In this document: in pieces, positions 18,144-26,832 of the stretch | Position numbering within the stretch: position 1 is the stretch's first letter | How the letters are laid out: every line of letters begins with the position of its first letter | Notes under the pieces: model-generated | What the model saw: the letters and a program-made list of their open reading frames with translations, nothing else | The model's database searches: none | Told to the model about the DNA's origin: nothing | Assembly: GCF_001050235.1 (NCBI RefSeq) | Contig: NZ_DF967972.1 | Location: 2,679,901-2,743,900 of the forward strand | Reading direction: 5' to 3' | From: Longilinea arvoryzae | GTDB lineage: Bacteria > Chloroflexota > Anaerolineae > Anaerolineales > Anaerolineaceae | Length of the DNA: 64,000 nt | Translations under genes and position numbers: made by a program

Positions 18144-18806
18144 TTAATGAATTGAACCCTTCAGGGCCCGAACAGCGGTGGTGATGCCATCACCCTGTTT
18201 AAATATGGAATTACCGGCCACAAAAACCCGCGCGCCGGCCGTATAAGTGATCGGAAGCGTGCGGGGTGTGATCCCCCCATCAACCTGGATCAGGGTTGGT
18301 GAAGACAGGCTGGCGATCATTCGCTGAATTTCCGTGATTTTTTCGATCATTTCGGAAAGGAAGGCCTGCCCTCCATAGCCCGGATTGACGGTCATGACCA
18401 GGACGAGGTCCACCATGCGGATCACCTCGTGAAGGCTCCAGGCCGGGGTGCCCGGATTGAGAACGATGCCGGGCAGGCAGTTCAGGCTGCGGATTTTTTG
18501 AATGGTGCGGTGAATGTTGGGATTGTCTTCGATGTGCACGCTGATTCGATTCGCACCCGCCGCGGCAAAATCTTCCAGGTATTGGTCTGGATCTTCGATC
18601 ATCAGGTGAACGTCGAGCGGCAAGGCGGTGATTTTCCGGCAGGCTTCCACGACCAGTGGGCCCATGCTGATGTTGGGAACAAAATGTCCGTCCATCACAT
18701 CGACGTGAATCCAATCCACTCCGGCCTGTTCGGCTTCGTGAATATCGGCTTCAAGGTGGGCAAAGTTGGCAGCCAGAATCGATGCAGAAAGAATGGGCGT
18801 GGACAT
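18144..18806 (-). CDS. rpe: Ribulose-phosphate 3-epimerase
   Basis: Interconverts ribulose 5-phosphate and xylulose 5-phosphate in the pentose phosphate pathway. The 220-residue TIM barrel carries SASILAANF, the metal ligands in HVDVMDG (H34, D36) and DVHLMIE, the flexible MTVNPGYGGQ loop and the catalytic aspartate in VDGGI. Length is standard. It starts 3 bases after a Ser/Thr kinase gene, echoing the prkC-rsgA-rpe order known in Firmicutes, but rsgA is absent. Confidence 0.96.
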   Translation of the reverse strand: MSTPILSASILAANFAHLEADIHEAEQAGVDWIHVDVMDGHFVPNISMGPLVVEACRKITALPLDVHLMIEDPDQYLEDFAAAGANRISVHIEDNPNIHRTIQKIRSLNCLPGIVLNPGTPAWSLHEVIRMVDLVLVMTVNPGYGGQAFLSEMIEKITEIQRMIASLSSPTLIQVDGGITPRTLPITYTAGARVFVAGNSIFKQGDGITTAVRALKGSIH

Positions 18807-18809
18807 GAG

Positions 18810-19892
18810 CTATCGTATGGGGGGATTCAAGGTGAAATAAACGTACAGCCAGAACGGGATCAGCCCGCCAACCGCCAGAAGCGCCAGCATACCCAGGCCA
18901 ATCGAGCCCCAATCGATTTCGCTGGATGAATCCTGAGCCAACGTACTGGTCTTCTCAGGCGGTAAGGTGACGCTGACCGGATCGGTAAGGGTTACCGAGG
19001 GTTTGGAAGAAACCGGAGCCGCAGCCTGGCCTGGAATGTTGGCGGCAAAGGCGGATGCGGATTGGCTGAAGGTAAGCAAAACTCGGCCGAGTTGATCGGC
19101 AGTCCGGTACCTGGCGGAAGGCTCTTTGGAGAGGACCTTCATGATAATCTGGTCGAGAGCCGGGGGAATATCCAGGTTGATGCGGCGGGGTGAAACCGGG
19201 ACGCTTTCGCGGTGCAGGCGGGCAAGTTCGACCGGATCGGTGGCGGTGAAGGGCAGTTGCCCGGTGAGCATTTCGTACAGCACTACGCCGAGGGAATACA
19301 CATCCGAAGCGGGCGAGGGCGCCTGTCCAGCGGCCTGTTCCGGAGAAAAGTACAGGGGGGATCCCCAGACGACATCGTGTTTTTCATCCGGGGCAATGGA
19401 AGAAAGCGCCCGAGCGATGCCAAAATCGGTCACTTTGAGGCGCTGATCGGGGGTGACCAGCATGTTGTGGGGTTTGACATCGCAATGTACCAGACCCGCT
19501 CGATGCGCATAGCCAATTCCGGCGCAAGCCTGGACGATTAACGAAATCGCCTCATCGATATCCAACCGGCCGCGTTCCTTGAGAATTGTCTTCAAGTCGG
19601 TACCCGGCACATATTCCATGACGATATACAGCCGGCTGGCGTCCAGACCGAAATCATGGACGGTGACGATGTTGGGATGCGAAAGATTGGCGGCGGCTTT
19701 GGCTTCCTGACGAAAACGCTCGCGAAAACCATCGCTCTCGCTGTAATCCTGGCGCAAAACTTTAATCGCCACCGGCCTCTCCAGACGCAGGTCATAGGCG
19801 CGGTAAACAACTGCCATTCCGCCTGTTCCAAGCGTTTGCAGGAGCTGATAGCGATTACCAAGAATGGGGGCTGATGTGGTGGATTTTTCCAT
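18810..19892 (-). CDS. Membrane-anchored serine/threonine protein kinase
   Basis: A Hanks-type kinase of 360 residues. The kinase domain spans about 14-275: glycine loop LGTGGMAVVY, K44 in AIKVL, catalytic loop VHCDVKPHNML, DFG at the start of the activation segment, and SPEQAAG. The usual HRD arginine is a cysteine (HCD), marking it as a non-RD kinase. A proline/serine-rich linker leads to one transmembrane helix near 330-352 with only a few residues beyond, so no PASTA or other outer sensor is present. It is co-transcribed with rpe. Confidence 0.92.
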   Translation of the reverse strand: MEKSTTSAPILGNRYQLLQTLGTGGMAVVYRAYDLRLERPVAIKVLRQDYSESDGFRERFRQEAKAAANLSHPNIVTVHDFGLDASRLYIVMEYVPGTDLKTILKERGRLDIDEAISLIVQACAGIGYAHRAGLVHCDVKPHNMLVTPDQRLKVTDFGIARALSSIAPDEKHDVVWGSPLYFSPEQAAGQAPSPASDVYSLGVVLYEMLTGQLPFTATDPVELARLHRESVPVSPRRINLDIPPALDQIIMKVLSKEPSARYRTADQLGRVLLTFSQSASAFAANIPGQAAAPVSSKPSVTLTDPVSVTLPPEKTSTLAQDSSSEIDWGSIGLGMLALLAVGGLIPFWLYVYFTLNPPIR

Positions 19893-19909
19893 AAACCAAG
19901 TTTGGTCCG

Positions 19910-19965
19910 ATTATATCACACAGCGACTCCGGGAATTCAGGAACAATCGACATATCAGATATAAT
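19910..19965. promoter_or_regulatory. Divergent promoter region between the kinase and caxA
   Basis: A perfect TATAAT faces each way: on plus at 19960-19965 (toward caxA) and on minus at 19915-19910 (toward the kinase). Neither has a convincing -35 box at 17 bases, so strength or activator dependence is open. Confidence 0.45.
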
Positions 19966-19984
19966 TGGCGTGGGAGCAAATCGT

Positions 19985-21067
19985 ATGCCATTTCTTCGCA
20001 ATCATCTCCGCAATAATCCTTTATCTTTTCTGGTGTTGGCATTGCCGCTGGCAATTCTGGCCAGATTCCTCCAATGGGGACCGGTGTGGATCTTCGTTCT
20101 TTCCGCGGTGGGGCTGATTCCCATGGCGGGCTATATTGGGAAAGCGACCGAAGTCCTGTCTGTCTACACCGGGCCGCGCATCGGCGGGCTGCTGAACGCA
20201 ACCCTGGGAAACGCGGCGGAATTGATTATTACCCTGGTGGCGATCCGGGCCGGTTTGTTGGATTTGGTCAAAGCTTCCATTACGGGTTCGATCATCGGAA
20301 ATCTGCTGCTGGTGATGGGGATGGCCATGCTGGTGGGCGGTGTGAAAAATGGGTTTCAAACCTTCGACCGCAGGCATGCCTCCAACAACTCCGTTCTGTT
20401 GATTCTGGCAATTCTGGCGCTTGTGATTCCTTCCGTTTTCAGCGGTTCGATCGGTGATGATGGCAGTCCGGGCGTCGAGTCGCTCAGCCTGGGCGTGGCG
20501 GTGGTGATGATGGCGCTCTACGGGCTGGGAATCCTTTTTGCCGTGAAGTCTGCCCGCAGCCCGATCGCCACGGAAACAATCGTGGAAGCGCACCATAAAC
20601 CGGGAATGTCTTTACTCCAGTCAATCCTCCTGCTGGCAGTTGCCACGCTGGGCGTGGTATTCTTAAGCGAGTTACTGGTTGGAGAGGTCGAACACGTCAC
20701 CGAAAACCTGGGCCTTTCCGAATTCTTCCTGGGCATCATCCTGGTGCCGATTATTGGCAACGTGGCCGAACACCTGGTGGCTGTGCAGGTGGCGCACAGA
20801 AATCACATGGAATTAAGCGTCGAGATCGCCATATCTTCCAGTTTGCAAATTGCCCTGTTCGTGGCGCCGTTGTTGGTTTTTCTCAGCCTTGCCATGGGCA
20901 ACCCCCTGACTTTGATCTTCAACCCCTTCGAATTGATTGCATTGGGGGCGGGTGTCATCATCAGCGCGTTGGTGTCGCTCGATGGCGAGTCGAACTGGTT
21001 GGAAGGGGCAGCCCTGATGGCGGTTTACCTGATCCTAGGCCTTTCCTTCTTTCTGCTACCGGGATAA
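19985..21067 (+). CDS. caxA: Calcium/proton antiporter of the CaCA family
   Basis: Exports Ca2+ in exchange for protons across the cytoplasmic membrane. About eleven hydrophobic segments fill 360 residues. Both alpha repeats with their acidic ion-binding residues are seen: TLGNAAELIITL near 73 and IIGNVAEHLVAV near 255, which is the CAX signature. An acidic loop connects the two halves. ATG at 19985 follows GGGAG at 8 bases; the in-frame GTG at 19970 lacks a site. It is followed after 2 bases by the SH3 gene. Confidence 0.92.
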   Translation: MPFLRNHLRNNPLSFLVLALPLAILARFLQWGPVWIFVLSAVGLIPMAGYIGKATEVLSVYTGPRIGGLLNATLGNAAELIITLVAIRAGLLDLVKASITGSIIGNLLLVMGMAMLVGGVKNGFQTFDRRHASNNSVLLILAILALVIPSVFSGSIGDDGSPGVESLSLGVAVVMMALYGLGILFAVKSARSPIATETIVEAHHKPGMSLLQSILLLAVATLGVVFLSELLVGEVEHVTENLGLSEFFLGIILVPIIGNVAEHLVAVQVAHRNHMELSVEIAISSSLQIALFVAPLLVFLSLAMGNPLTLIFNPFELIALGAGVIISALVSLDGESNWLEGAALMAVYLILGLSFFLLPG

Positions 21068-21069
21068 TC

Positions 21070-21558
21070 ATGTTCAAACGTTTTTTGTCTCCGTTGGTTT
21101 TTTTCGTGGCGATGGGCCTGGCCGTCTCACTGCTGGCGGTGATCTTCATCATTTTTTGGAGCACCCTACCGGCAAAGAGCGCCGTTCAGGCCCCCACGGT
21201 CGTGCTGACCGTGATCGCTGCGCCTACATCGACCCCAATTCCACTCACACCGACGGTATCTTTGACGCCTTCGGTCACGCCGACATTGAACCTTTCACCG
21301 AACGGCGGTAGCATTCAGGTCGGCGCCTACGTGCAAATCACCGGCACCGGAGGAGACGGCCTTCGCCTTCGCAAGGGGCCGGGCACCGATTACGAACAAA
21401 TTTTCCTGGGGCGTGAAGCCGAAGTCTTCCTGGTTAAGGATGGCCCCAAGGAGGGATCCGGATATACCTGGTATTACCTGGAAGCGCCTTACGATACCAA
21501 TCGCAGCGGTTGGGCGGTTTCTGATTTCCTGCAGGTTGTCGCTAGCCAGGCGCCATGA
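21070..21558 (+). CDS. Membrane-anchored bacterial SH3 domain protein
   Basis: A 162-residue protein with one N-terminal transmembrane helix (about 8-33), a Pro/Thr-rich linker (about 45-75) and a C-terminal SH3-type domain (about 85-158) with the recognisable GLRLRKGPGTDYEQI strand-turn and GWAVSDFLQV end. The domain would face outward and may bind the envelope or peptidoglycan. Thr/Pro linkers of this sort are common in Chloroflexota exported proteins. Its role is unknown; it abuts caxA. Confidence 0.8.
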   Translation: MFKRFLSPLVFFVAMGLAVSLLAVIFIIFWSTLPAKSAVQAPTVVLTVIAAPTSTPIPLTPTVSLTPSVTPTLNLSPNGGSIQVGAYVQITGTGGDGLRLRKGPGTDYEQIFLGREAEVFLVKDGPKEGSGYTWYYLEAPYDTNRSGWAVSDFLQVVASQAP

Positions 21559-21582
21559 TTCCTGATTTTCCATGGAGAGACA

Positions 21583-21930
21583 ATGAATACTCCGATTACC
21601 CCAAAGTCCATCACTGCCGACCGGCAGGCTGGAATTTTGACGATTCAATGGGCAGATAGCCATCTTAGCCGGTATCCTTTTGAATTGTTGAGAGCCGCCT
21701 GCCCATGCGCGGAATGCCGCGGCGGCCATGAGAACATGCGAACAGAACCGGATCCGGCGGTATTCAGCGTTCACCTGCCAAAATCCCCCGCCACGCAGAT
21801 TCGAAATATCGAAGCTGTGGGCTCTTATGCGCTTACCATCGAATGGGAAGACGGCCATCATTTTGGTATTTACAATTGGCGCTATTTGCGTTTGTTATGT
21901 CCGTGCGCCAAGTGTCGCAGCAATAAATAA
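21583..21930 (+). CDS. DUF971 protein
   Basis: A 115-residue protein of the family related to the N-terminal domain of gamma-butyrobetaine hydroxylase. It contains the family core LTIQWADSH...RYPFELLRAACPC and the second half EWEDGHHFGIYNW. Two cysteine motifs, CPCAEC (about 46-51) and CPCAKC (about 106-111), suggest metal or Fe-S binding. DUF971 proteins elsewhere are linked to Fe-S assembly (for example beside apbC/mrp), which is absent here. SD-like AGAGA precedes the ATG. Confidence 0.83.
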   Translation: MNTPITPKSITADRQAGILTIQWADSHLSRYPFELLRAACPCAECRGGHENMRTEPDPAVFSVHLPKSPATQIRNIEAVGSYALTIEWEDGHHFGIYNWRYLRLLCPCAKCRSNK

Positions 21931-21952
21931 GGGCCGGCGAATTCGCCGGCCC
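21931..21952 (-). terminator. Terminator of glnA
   Basis: Perfect 22-base palindrome (GGGCCGGCGAA / TTCGCCGGCCC), 26 bases past the glnA stop on minus, where it is followed by TTATTTATT. On plus it directly follows the DUF971 stop but without a T tract. Confidence 0.65.
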
Positions 21953-21978
21953 CACGAAAACATCTTCCAAATATCGAA

Positions 21979-23397
21979 TTACAGATCGAAATACAATTCG
22001 ATTTCGTACGGATGCGGGCGTGCGCGAAGCTGGTAATCCTCATTGGTCTTGGCCTGAATCCAACTCGCGATCAATTCTTCGCTAAAGACCTGCCCCTTGA
22101 GGAGGAACTGGTGGTCGGCATCCAATGCCTTGAGCGCTTCTTCCAGCGAGGTCGGCAGGCTCTTGATGGTGGCGCGTCTTTCCGGCGTCCAGGAGAAAAT
22201 GTTTTCATCGATCGGGCCAAACCCTTCCGCGGTCGGATCGATCTTATTGAGAATACCGTCCACGCCGGCCATCAGCATCGCCGCCGTGGCCAGATAGGGG
22301 TTGCAGGTGGCATCCGGTGGACGGAACTCGAAACGAACTTTTTCGGGTTCGGTTGCATATTTGGGAATGCGGATGGCCGCGCTGCGGTTGCCCATGGAGA
22401 AGAAGGCATTAACGGGCGCTTCGAAGCCCGGGACCAGGCGCCGGTAAGAATTGGTGCTTGGGTTCGTGAATGCCAGGACGGCCGGCGCATGTTTGAGCAG
22501 GCCGCCGATGTAATATAAGGCCATCTGACTGAGTAATATCGGGCTCTTGGGATCGTAAAACTGATTCTTGCCCTCCAGAAAGAGCTGCTGGTGAAAATGC
22601 ATACCGTTGCCGGCTTCGCCATACAGCGGTTTAGGCAAGAAGGTTACCGTCTGCCCTTCATCATGCGCGACCATTTTGGTTACATATTTGACCAGCATGG
22701 ATGCATCGCAGGCCGACAGCATTCCCATCAAGGGCGTTTCGATTTCACATTGGCCCGGGCCGCCAACTTCGTGATGGTGATATTTGACCGGTACGCCGAT
22801 CTCCTCCAATGTGATCGCCATTTTCGAGCGGATATTGTGCAATTGATCCTTGGGAGGGATGGCGTGATAACCACCGTGGATGGGTATGAAATGGCCGTGA
22901 CCGCCCTGGGCGTTATGCCAGTTCCCTTCGACCGAGTCGACCGAATAACTGGCGATGTTGATTCCATTTTCGAAAGAAACATCGTTGAAAACATAGAACT
23001 CGAACTCCGGCCCCCAGCGGCTTTCATCCGCCAATCCGGTCGACAACAGGTAAGCCTCAGCGCGGCGATTGATTTCGCGCGGATCACTGTGGAAAAGGAC
23101 CTTCGTATCGGCTTCGATGGTGTTGCACAGAAAGCTCAAGGTGGGGATTTCTGAAAATGGATCTACGAAAGCCGTGCCGAGATCGGGGATCAGCGCCATA
23201 TCTCCTGACTTGACGCTTTTCAGACCCACGCTGGAACCGTCAAAGCCCACCCCCGTATTCATCAAGGATGGAGTGAATTCCTTGGCGGAGATGGTTACAT
23301 GATGCCAGCGTCCCCACAGGTCGCTGAACTTCAGATCGACCAATCGAATGCCGTTGTCTGACACGAAAGTAGAGGCTTCAGTGAAGTCTGTAAACAT
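21979..23397 (-). CDS. glnA: Glutamine synthetase type I
   Basis: ATP-dependent amidation of glutamate with ammonia; a cytosolic dodecamer. The 472 residues match GSI: the Asp-50 loop GFDGSSVG, metal-site GPEFEFYVF, the HHHEVGGPGQCEIE and NGMHFHQ histidines, and NRSAAIRIP with RFEFRPPDATCNPYL. The segment holding the adenylylated tyrosine in enteric GSI (NLYDLPPE) reads NIFSWTPE, placing Phe at residue 401, so control by AMP addition is unlikely. AAGGAG precedes the ATG. A palindrome lies 23 bases upstream. Confidence 0.95.
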   Translation of the reverse strand: MFTDFTEASTFVSDNGIRLVDLKFSDLWGRWHHVTISAKEFTPSLMNTGVGFDGSSVGLKSVKSGDMALIPDLGTAFVDPFSEIPTLSFLCNTIEADTKVLFHSDPREINRRAEAYLLSTGLADESRWGPEFEFYVFNDVSFENGINIASYSVDSVEGNWHNAQGGHGHFIPIHGGYHAIPPKDQLHNIRSKMAITLEEIGVPVKYHHHEVGGPGQCEIETPLMGMLSACDASMLVKYVTKMVAHDEGQTVTFLPKPLYGEAGNGMHFHQQLFLEGKNQFYDPKSPILLSQMALYYIGGLLKHAPAVLAFTNPSTNSYRRLVPGFEAPVNAFFSMGNRSAAIRIPKYATEPEKVRFEFRPPDATCNPYLATAAMLMAGVDGILNKIDPTAEGFGPIDENIFSWTPERRATIKSLPTSLEEALKALDADHQFLLKGQVFSEELIASWIQAKTNEDYQLRARPHPYEIELYFDL

Positions 23398-23419
23398 ACA
23401 TTCTCCTTAAATTCTTTTA

Positions 23420-23437
23420 TTCCCACAATCGTGGGAA
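23420..23437. promoter_or_regulatory. Perfect palindrome upstream of glnA
   Basis: TTCCCAC-AATC-GTGGGAA, a seven-base inverted repeat with four-base spacer between glnA and the upstream DUF362 gene. No T tract follows on minus, so it is a poor terminator and reads more like a repressor operator. It does not match the GlnR consensus. Confidence 0.45.
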
Positions 23438-23450
23438 ATTCACAAGAGGT

Positions 23451-24668
23451 TTATTTTTTCTTCTTCCCCAGCAGGCTGAGGCCTGCCCCAATCAGGGCGG
23501 CTGTGACGACCATGGCCAGTCCGGCCTGGATCACAGTCCTGGGCTCCATCCCGGGCATGACGACTCTCCCATCGCCGTAGGACTCAAAGAGGCGGCCCCA
23601 GGGTGTATCCAGAGCCTCCTTCACACGGCGACGGCCGACGAAGGGATACCAATAAACATTGTGATAAAAATTACTGGCAAAATAGCTCCAGGGCACGAGC
23701 GGGCTCTGAAGGAGCATTTTCTCAAATGGCTTGAGCGGACCGTGGTAGATCATTTTTTGGCCGCGGGAGGCAAACGTGTCTTCTTGAACGAAACGCCAGG
23801 GTGGTTCCTGATTGATGTCGTAGCCGACGATTTCGATTTCACGCGGGTCACCGACGCCCAGACCCATTTCATGCGACATCCGAATGAATGGGATGGACAT
23901 GGGGTCGAATCCCTGAAGCCGGGCTGAAACGGCATCGATAGCCACCGGATCGGCGGACGCCAGAAGAATGTTCTTTTCATGCCAGCGCATGGCGCGCGGA
24001 CCCGGCCCATCACCGGCGAACGTACCGTCCATCAGCGCAAAAATGCCGGGATGGATTTCCTGTTGGATGGTCAGGAGATCGACCAGAGTCTCGTGAATGA
24101 CGGAGTGCGTCCAGTGGCGGTTGCGGTGGAGCAGGCCGCCAAAAGCGTTTTTCATCGCGCCGGTAATGGTCGTGAAGACGTGCGTTTTTACCGTGGGAAG
24201 GTGGACGATATTCTTGCCCACCAGCACCTTCGGAATATAGACGCCATCCGGGTAGATTTTGTCGAGCACCAGAAACGGACGGCTTTTCGGTTCATACCGG
24301 ACCCATTCGAATTGTTCCTCGTATAAATATTCGCAGGGCACCTGGTATTTGTCGGTTACGAATTTGTGCTTATTGTTCACTTCGCCAACCCGGGTATCCA
24401 CGACAACGGTATCGTTGTGAATGCCGACCAGGTCGGTGTAACCGAACTGGCGAAGCGCCTTGATGGCGCCTTCGAGCTGCCAGGGAGTGGTGGAGCAGGC
24501 CGGATACCAGGTTTGCCAGGATATATTGATCTTCAACCCGGTTGCGGCATCTTTCGGCAGCGCCTGTTCGACGCCGGCCAGTTTCATCACGTTTTCGATA
24601 TCATCCAAAACGGTGGTCGGGGATGTTTTTAGAACAGCTACTTTCCCTTTACCAGGAAAATTCGTCAT
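23451..24668 (-). CDS. DUF362 protein with C-terminal membrane anchor
   Basis: A 405-residue protein of the DUF362 group (PFAM family of proteins often linked to iron-sulfur ferredoxins). Family landmarks are LKINISWQ, VHLPTVKTHVFTTITGAMKN near 165, LMDGTFAGDGPGP near 215 and ASADPVAIDAV near 240. The cysteine-rich ferredoxin tail seen in some members is missing; instead the C-terminus has one transmembrane helix (about 378-400) ending in four lysines, indicating a cytoplasmic lysine tail or anchor. Reaction unknown. It precedes glnA on the same strand. Confidence 0.8.
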   Translation of the reverse strand: MTNFPGKGKVAVLKTSPTTVLDDIENVMKLAGVEQALPKDAATGLKINISWQTWYPACSTTPWQLEGAIKALRQFGYTDLVGIHNDTVVVDTRVGEVNNKHKFVTDKYQVPCEYLYEEQFEWVRYEPKSRPFLVLDKIYPDGVYIPKVLVGKNIVHLPTVKTHVFTTITGAMKNAFGGLLHRNRHWTHSVIHETLVDLLTIQQEIHPGIFALMDGTFAGDGPGPRAMRWHEKNILLASADPVAIDAVSARLQGFDPMSIPFIRMSHEMGLGVGDPREIEIVGYDINQEPPWRFVQEDTFASRGQKMIYHGPLKPFEKMLLQSPLVPWSYFASNFYHNVYWYPFVGRRRVKEALDTPWGRLFESYGDGRVVMPGMEPRTVIQAGLAMVVTAALIGAGLSLLGKKKK

Positions 24669-24800
24669 TCCTTCACTCCTTTGTGATAACGATCCCTTAG
24701 AAGTATTATTTTACTTTACCCCATATTTCAAGTCCAGTCACAGGCTTCCTCTGTGCGTTGGATGGAAGTCCTGTTTTGAGGGGTTCGGACGTCATTTGGG

Positions 24801-24829
24801 TTGCGTTTCAAAGGTAGCGTGCGTATAAT
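24801..24829 (+). promoter_or_regulatory. Promoter of the kinase-phosphatase-vWA operon
   Basis: TTGCGT at 24801-24806 and a consensus TATAAT at 24824-24829 with a 17-base spacer. The start would be near 24836, leaving a leader of about 110 bases before the kinase gene. Confidence 0.55.
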
Positions 24830-24946
24830 TTAACACAGTTCTTATGGTTATCGTTATCCTGTCTGGCGGATGTCTGGTGTCCAGAGGGGACGTTATATCG
24901 GATCGGTAGGGGAGGAGTTCTGGATACTCAACACATCACCCAGGGT

Positions 24947-26797
24947 TTGAATTCAGAGCAGGAGCCCGTTCGCCAGCTTCCACAGGGTTTCACGCTGGTG
25001 AATCGATATCTCGTCCAGGAAGTCATCGGCGTCGGTGGAATGGGATCGGTCTACCGCGCGCGGGATTTGCACTTTCCAAACGTCGTAAAGCTCGTCGCCG
25101 TGAAGGAAATGATCAATTCCGCTCCAGATCCCATCGTGCGGCAGACGATCACGCAAAATTTCGAGCGTGAAGCCAACATCCTGGTCACATTAAACCACCC
25201 GTCCATTCCGAAAATCTTCGATTATTTCACTTTCAATGAACGGTCCTACCTGGTCGAGGAGTTTGTTCACGGCAAAGACCTGGATCAGATTCTGGCAGAA
25301 TCCGAGGGTTTCTTAACCGAAGATCAGGTCATCGTTTGGGCGATCGAATTGTGCGATGTGCTGCAGTATTTGCACACGCACCGGCCGGAACCGATCATCT
25401 TCCGGGATATGAAGCCATCCAATGTGATGGTCAACCAGCAGGGTCATATCGTGCTGGTTGATTTTGGCATTGCCAAGATTTTCAAAACCGGTCAAAAAGG
25501 CACCATGATCGGGACCGAGGGCTATTCGCCGCCCGAGCAATATCGCGGTGAAGCTACCCCGATGGCGGATATTTACGCGTTAGGCGCGACCTTGCACCAC
25601 CTGATCACGCGCAAGGACCCACGCCTTGAGCCGCCGTTCTCCTTTGCCGAACGGCCGGTCCGGCAGATCAACCCTGCCATTTCTGCTGAATTCGATGCCA
25701 TCATTCAAATGGCTTTGAAATATAACCCCCAGGAGCGTTTCCCATCTGCGGTGGCGATGAAAGATGCGTTAATGCTGACCGCGAAAAAAACCGGAGCATT
25801 GACCCGGCTATCGATTCATCCGACTACAGCTCCTGAGCAGACGATAAAACCTTTGTGGACTTTCGAATGCGAAGATGAAATTCGCAGCTCTCCGCTCTAC
25901 GACAACGGCTCGATCTACATCGGATCGTACGATAACAATCTCTATTCGCTCAATGCAACGAACGGCGAATTTCAATGGAAGTTCCCGACCGAGGGCGGAA
26001 TCGTCGGCCGACCGGCTTCGCAGGATGGAGCCATATATATCGGTTCCGAGGACAACAATGTTTACGCCATATCGGTGCACACCGGCAAATTGGCCTGGAG
26101 TTATGCGACAGAAGGCCCGATTCGTTCCTCTCCAAGAATCGCCGAAGGCCATATTTTCGTCGGATCGGACGATGGTTTTCTTTACGCCATCAATTTGATA
26201 TCTCAACGCCGGACCTGGCGTTTCGATGCCGGCGCTCCAATTCGATCCTCGCCTTTCATCGCCCAGGATTATATTTACGCGGGTAGTGAAGGCGGCGAAT
26301 TGGTTTGCCTGGATTTCCGCGGCCAATCGAAATGGCAATTCAGGGCAAAACGAGCCATTACCTCCTCGCCCCTGGTGGCACAGGGGATCGTTTTTGTGGG
26401 TTCGCTGGACAGCACCTTTTACGCGGTGGACGCGAAATCTGGATGGGCAATGTGGCGATTCCGGATGGGAAAAGGAACGGTTTCTTCTCCCTGCCGGGCG
26501 GAGAATTTCGTCTTCATCGGTTCGGCCGATGGAAATATCTACTGCATCGACGCCACGACTTCCAAGGAGATTTGGACGTTTAAGACCGACCACCAGGTCA
26601 GCGGATCACCCGTAGTCTATAAAGAGAATCTGTACTGCGGCAGCGCGGATGGAAATTTGTACTGCCTGGATATCAAGAACGGCCGGTTGAAATGGAAATT
26701 CCCAACCGGTGGGCCGATAACGGGAACACCGATCGTGTATAATGGGGTCTTATACATCGGTTCTGCAGATCGCATCGTGTACGCGTTGCTGATATAG
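24947..26797 (+). CDS. Ser/Thr protein kinase fused to a PQQ-type beta-propeller
   Basis: A 616-residue fusion. The kinase domain (about 20-280) has the glycine loop IGVGGMGSVY, K53 in AVKEM, catalytic loop IFRDMKPSNVMV and LVDFGIAK. The HRD histidine is replaced by phenylalanine. Residues 300-616 are about eight repeats of the pattern SSPL...IYIGSYDNNLYSLNATNG...W-F, the PQQ/Pyrrolo-quinoline propeller type, likely a binding or sensing platform. No transmembrane helix or signal peptide is seen, so the propeller is cytosolic. The start is uncertain: TTG at 24947 was used; a CTG at 24920 sits too near GGAGGAG. It is the first gene of a six-gene operon. Confidence 0.88.
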   Translation: MNSEQEPVRQLPQGFTLVNRYLVQEVIGVGGMGSVYRARDLHFPNVVKLVAVKEMINSAPDPIVRQTITQNFEREANILVTLNHPSIPKIFDYFTFNERSYLVEEFVHGKDLDQILAESEGFLTEDQVIVWAIELCDVLQYLHTHRPEPIIFRDMKPSNVMVNQQGHIVLVDFGIAKIFKTGQKGTMIGTEGYSPPEQYRGEATPMADIYALGATLHHLITRKDPRLEPPFSFAERPVRQINPAISAEFDAIIQMALKYNPQERFPSAVAMKDALMLTAKKTGALTRLSIHPTTAPEQTIKPLWTFECEDEIRSSPLYDNGSIYIGSYDNNLYSLNATNGEFQWKFPTEGGIVGRPASQDGAIYIGSEDNNVYAISVHTGKLAWSYATEGPIRSSPRIAEGHIFVGSDDGFLYAINLISQRRTWRFDAGAPIRSSPFIAQDYIYAGSEGGELVCLDFRGQSKWQFRAKRAITSSPLVAQGIVFVGSLDSTFYAVDAKSGWAMWRFRMGKGTVSSPCRAENFVFIGSADGNIYCIDATTSKEIWTFKTDHQVSGSPVVYKENLYCGSADGNLYCLDIKNGRLKWKFPTGGPITGTPIVYNGVLYIGSADRIVYALLI

Positions 26798-26832
26798 GGG
26801 GATAGTAAACGCCTTATTTGAAGGAGGCATTT

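Noticed and set aside
21931-21952. EcoRI-centred palindrome after DUF971 as a protein-binding operator
   Set aside because: It fits a terminator of glnA better, since a T-rich run follows on minus and the position is between two gene ends.
22012-23154. Plus-strand frames antisense to glnA
   Set aside because: Overlapped by a strongly conserved enzyme; no independent support.
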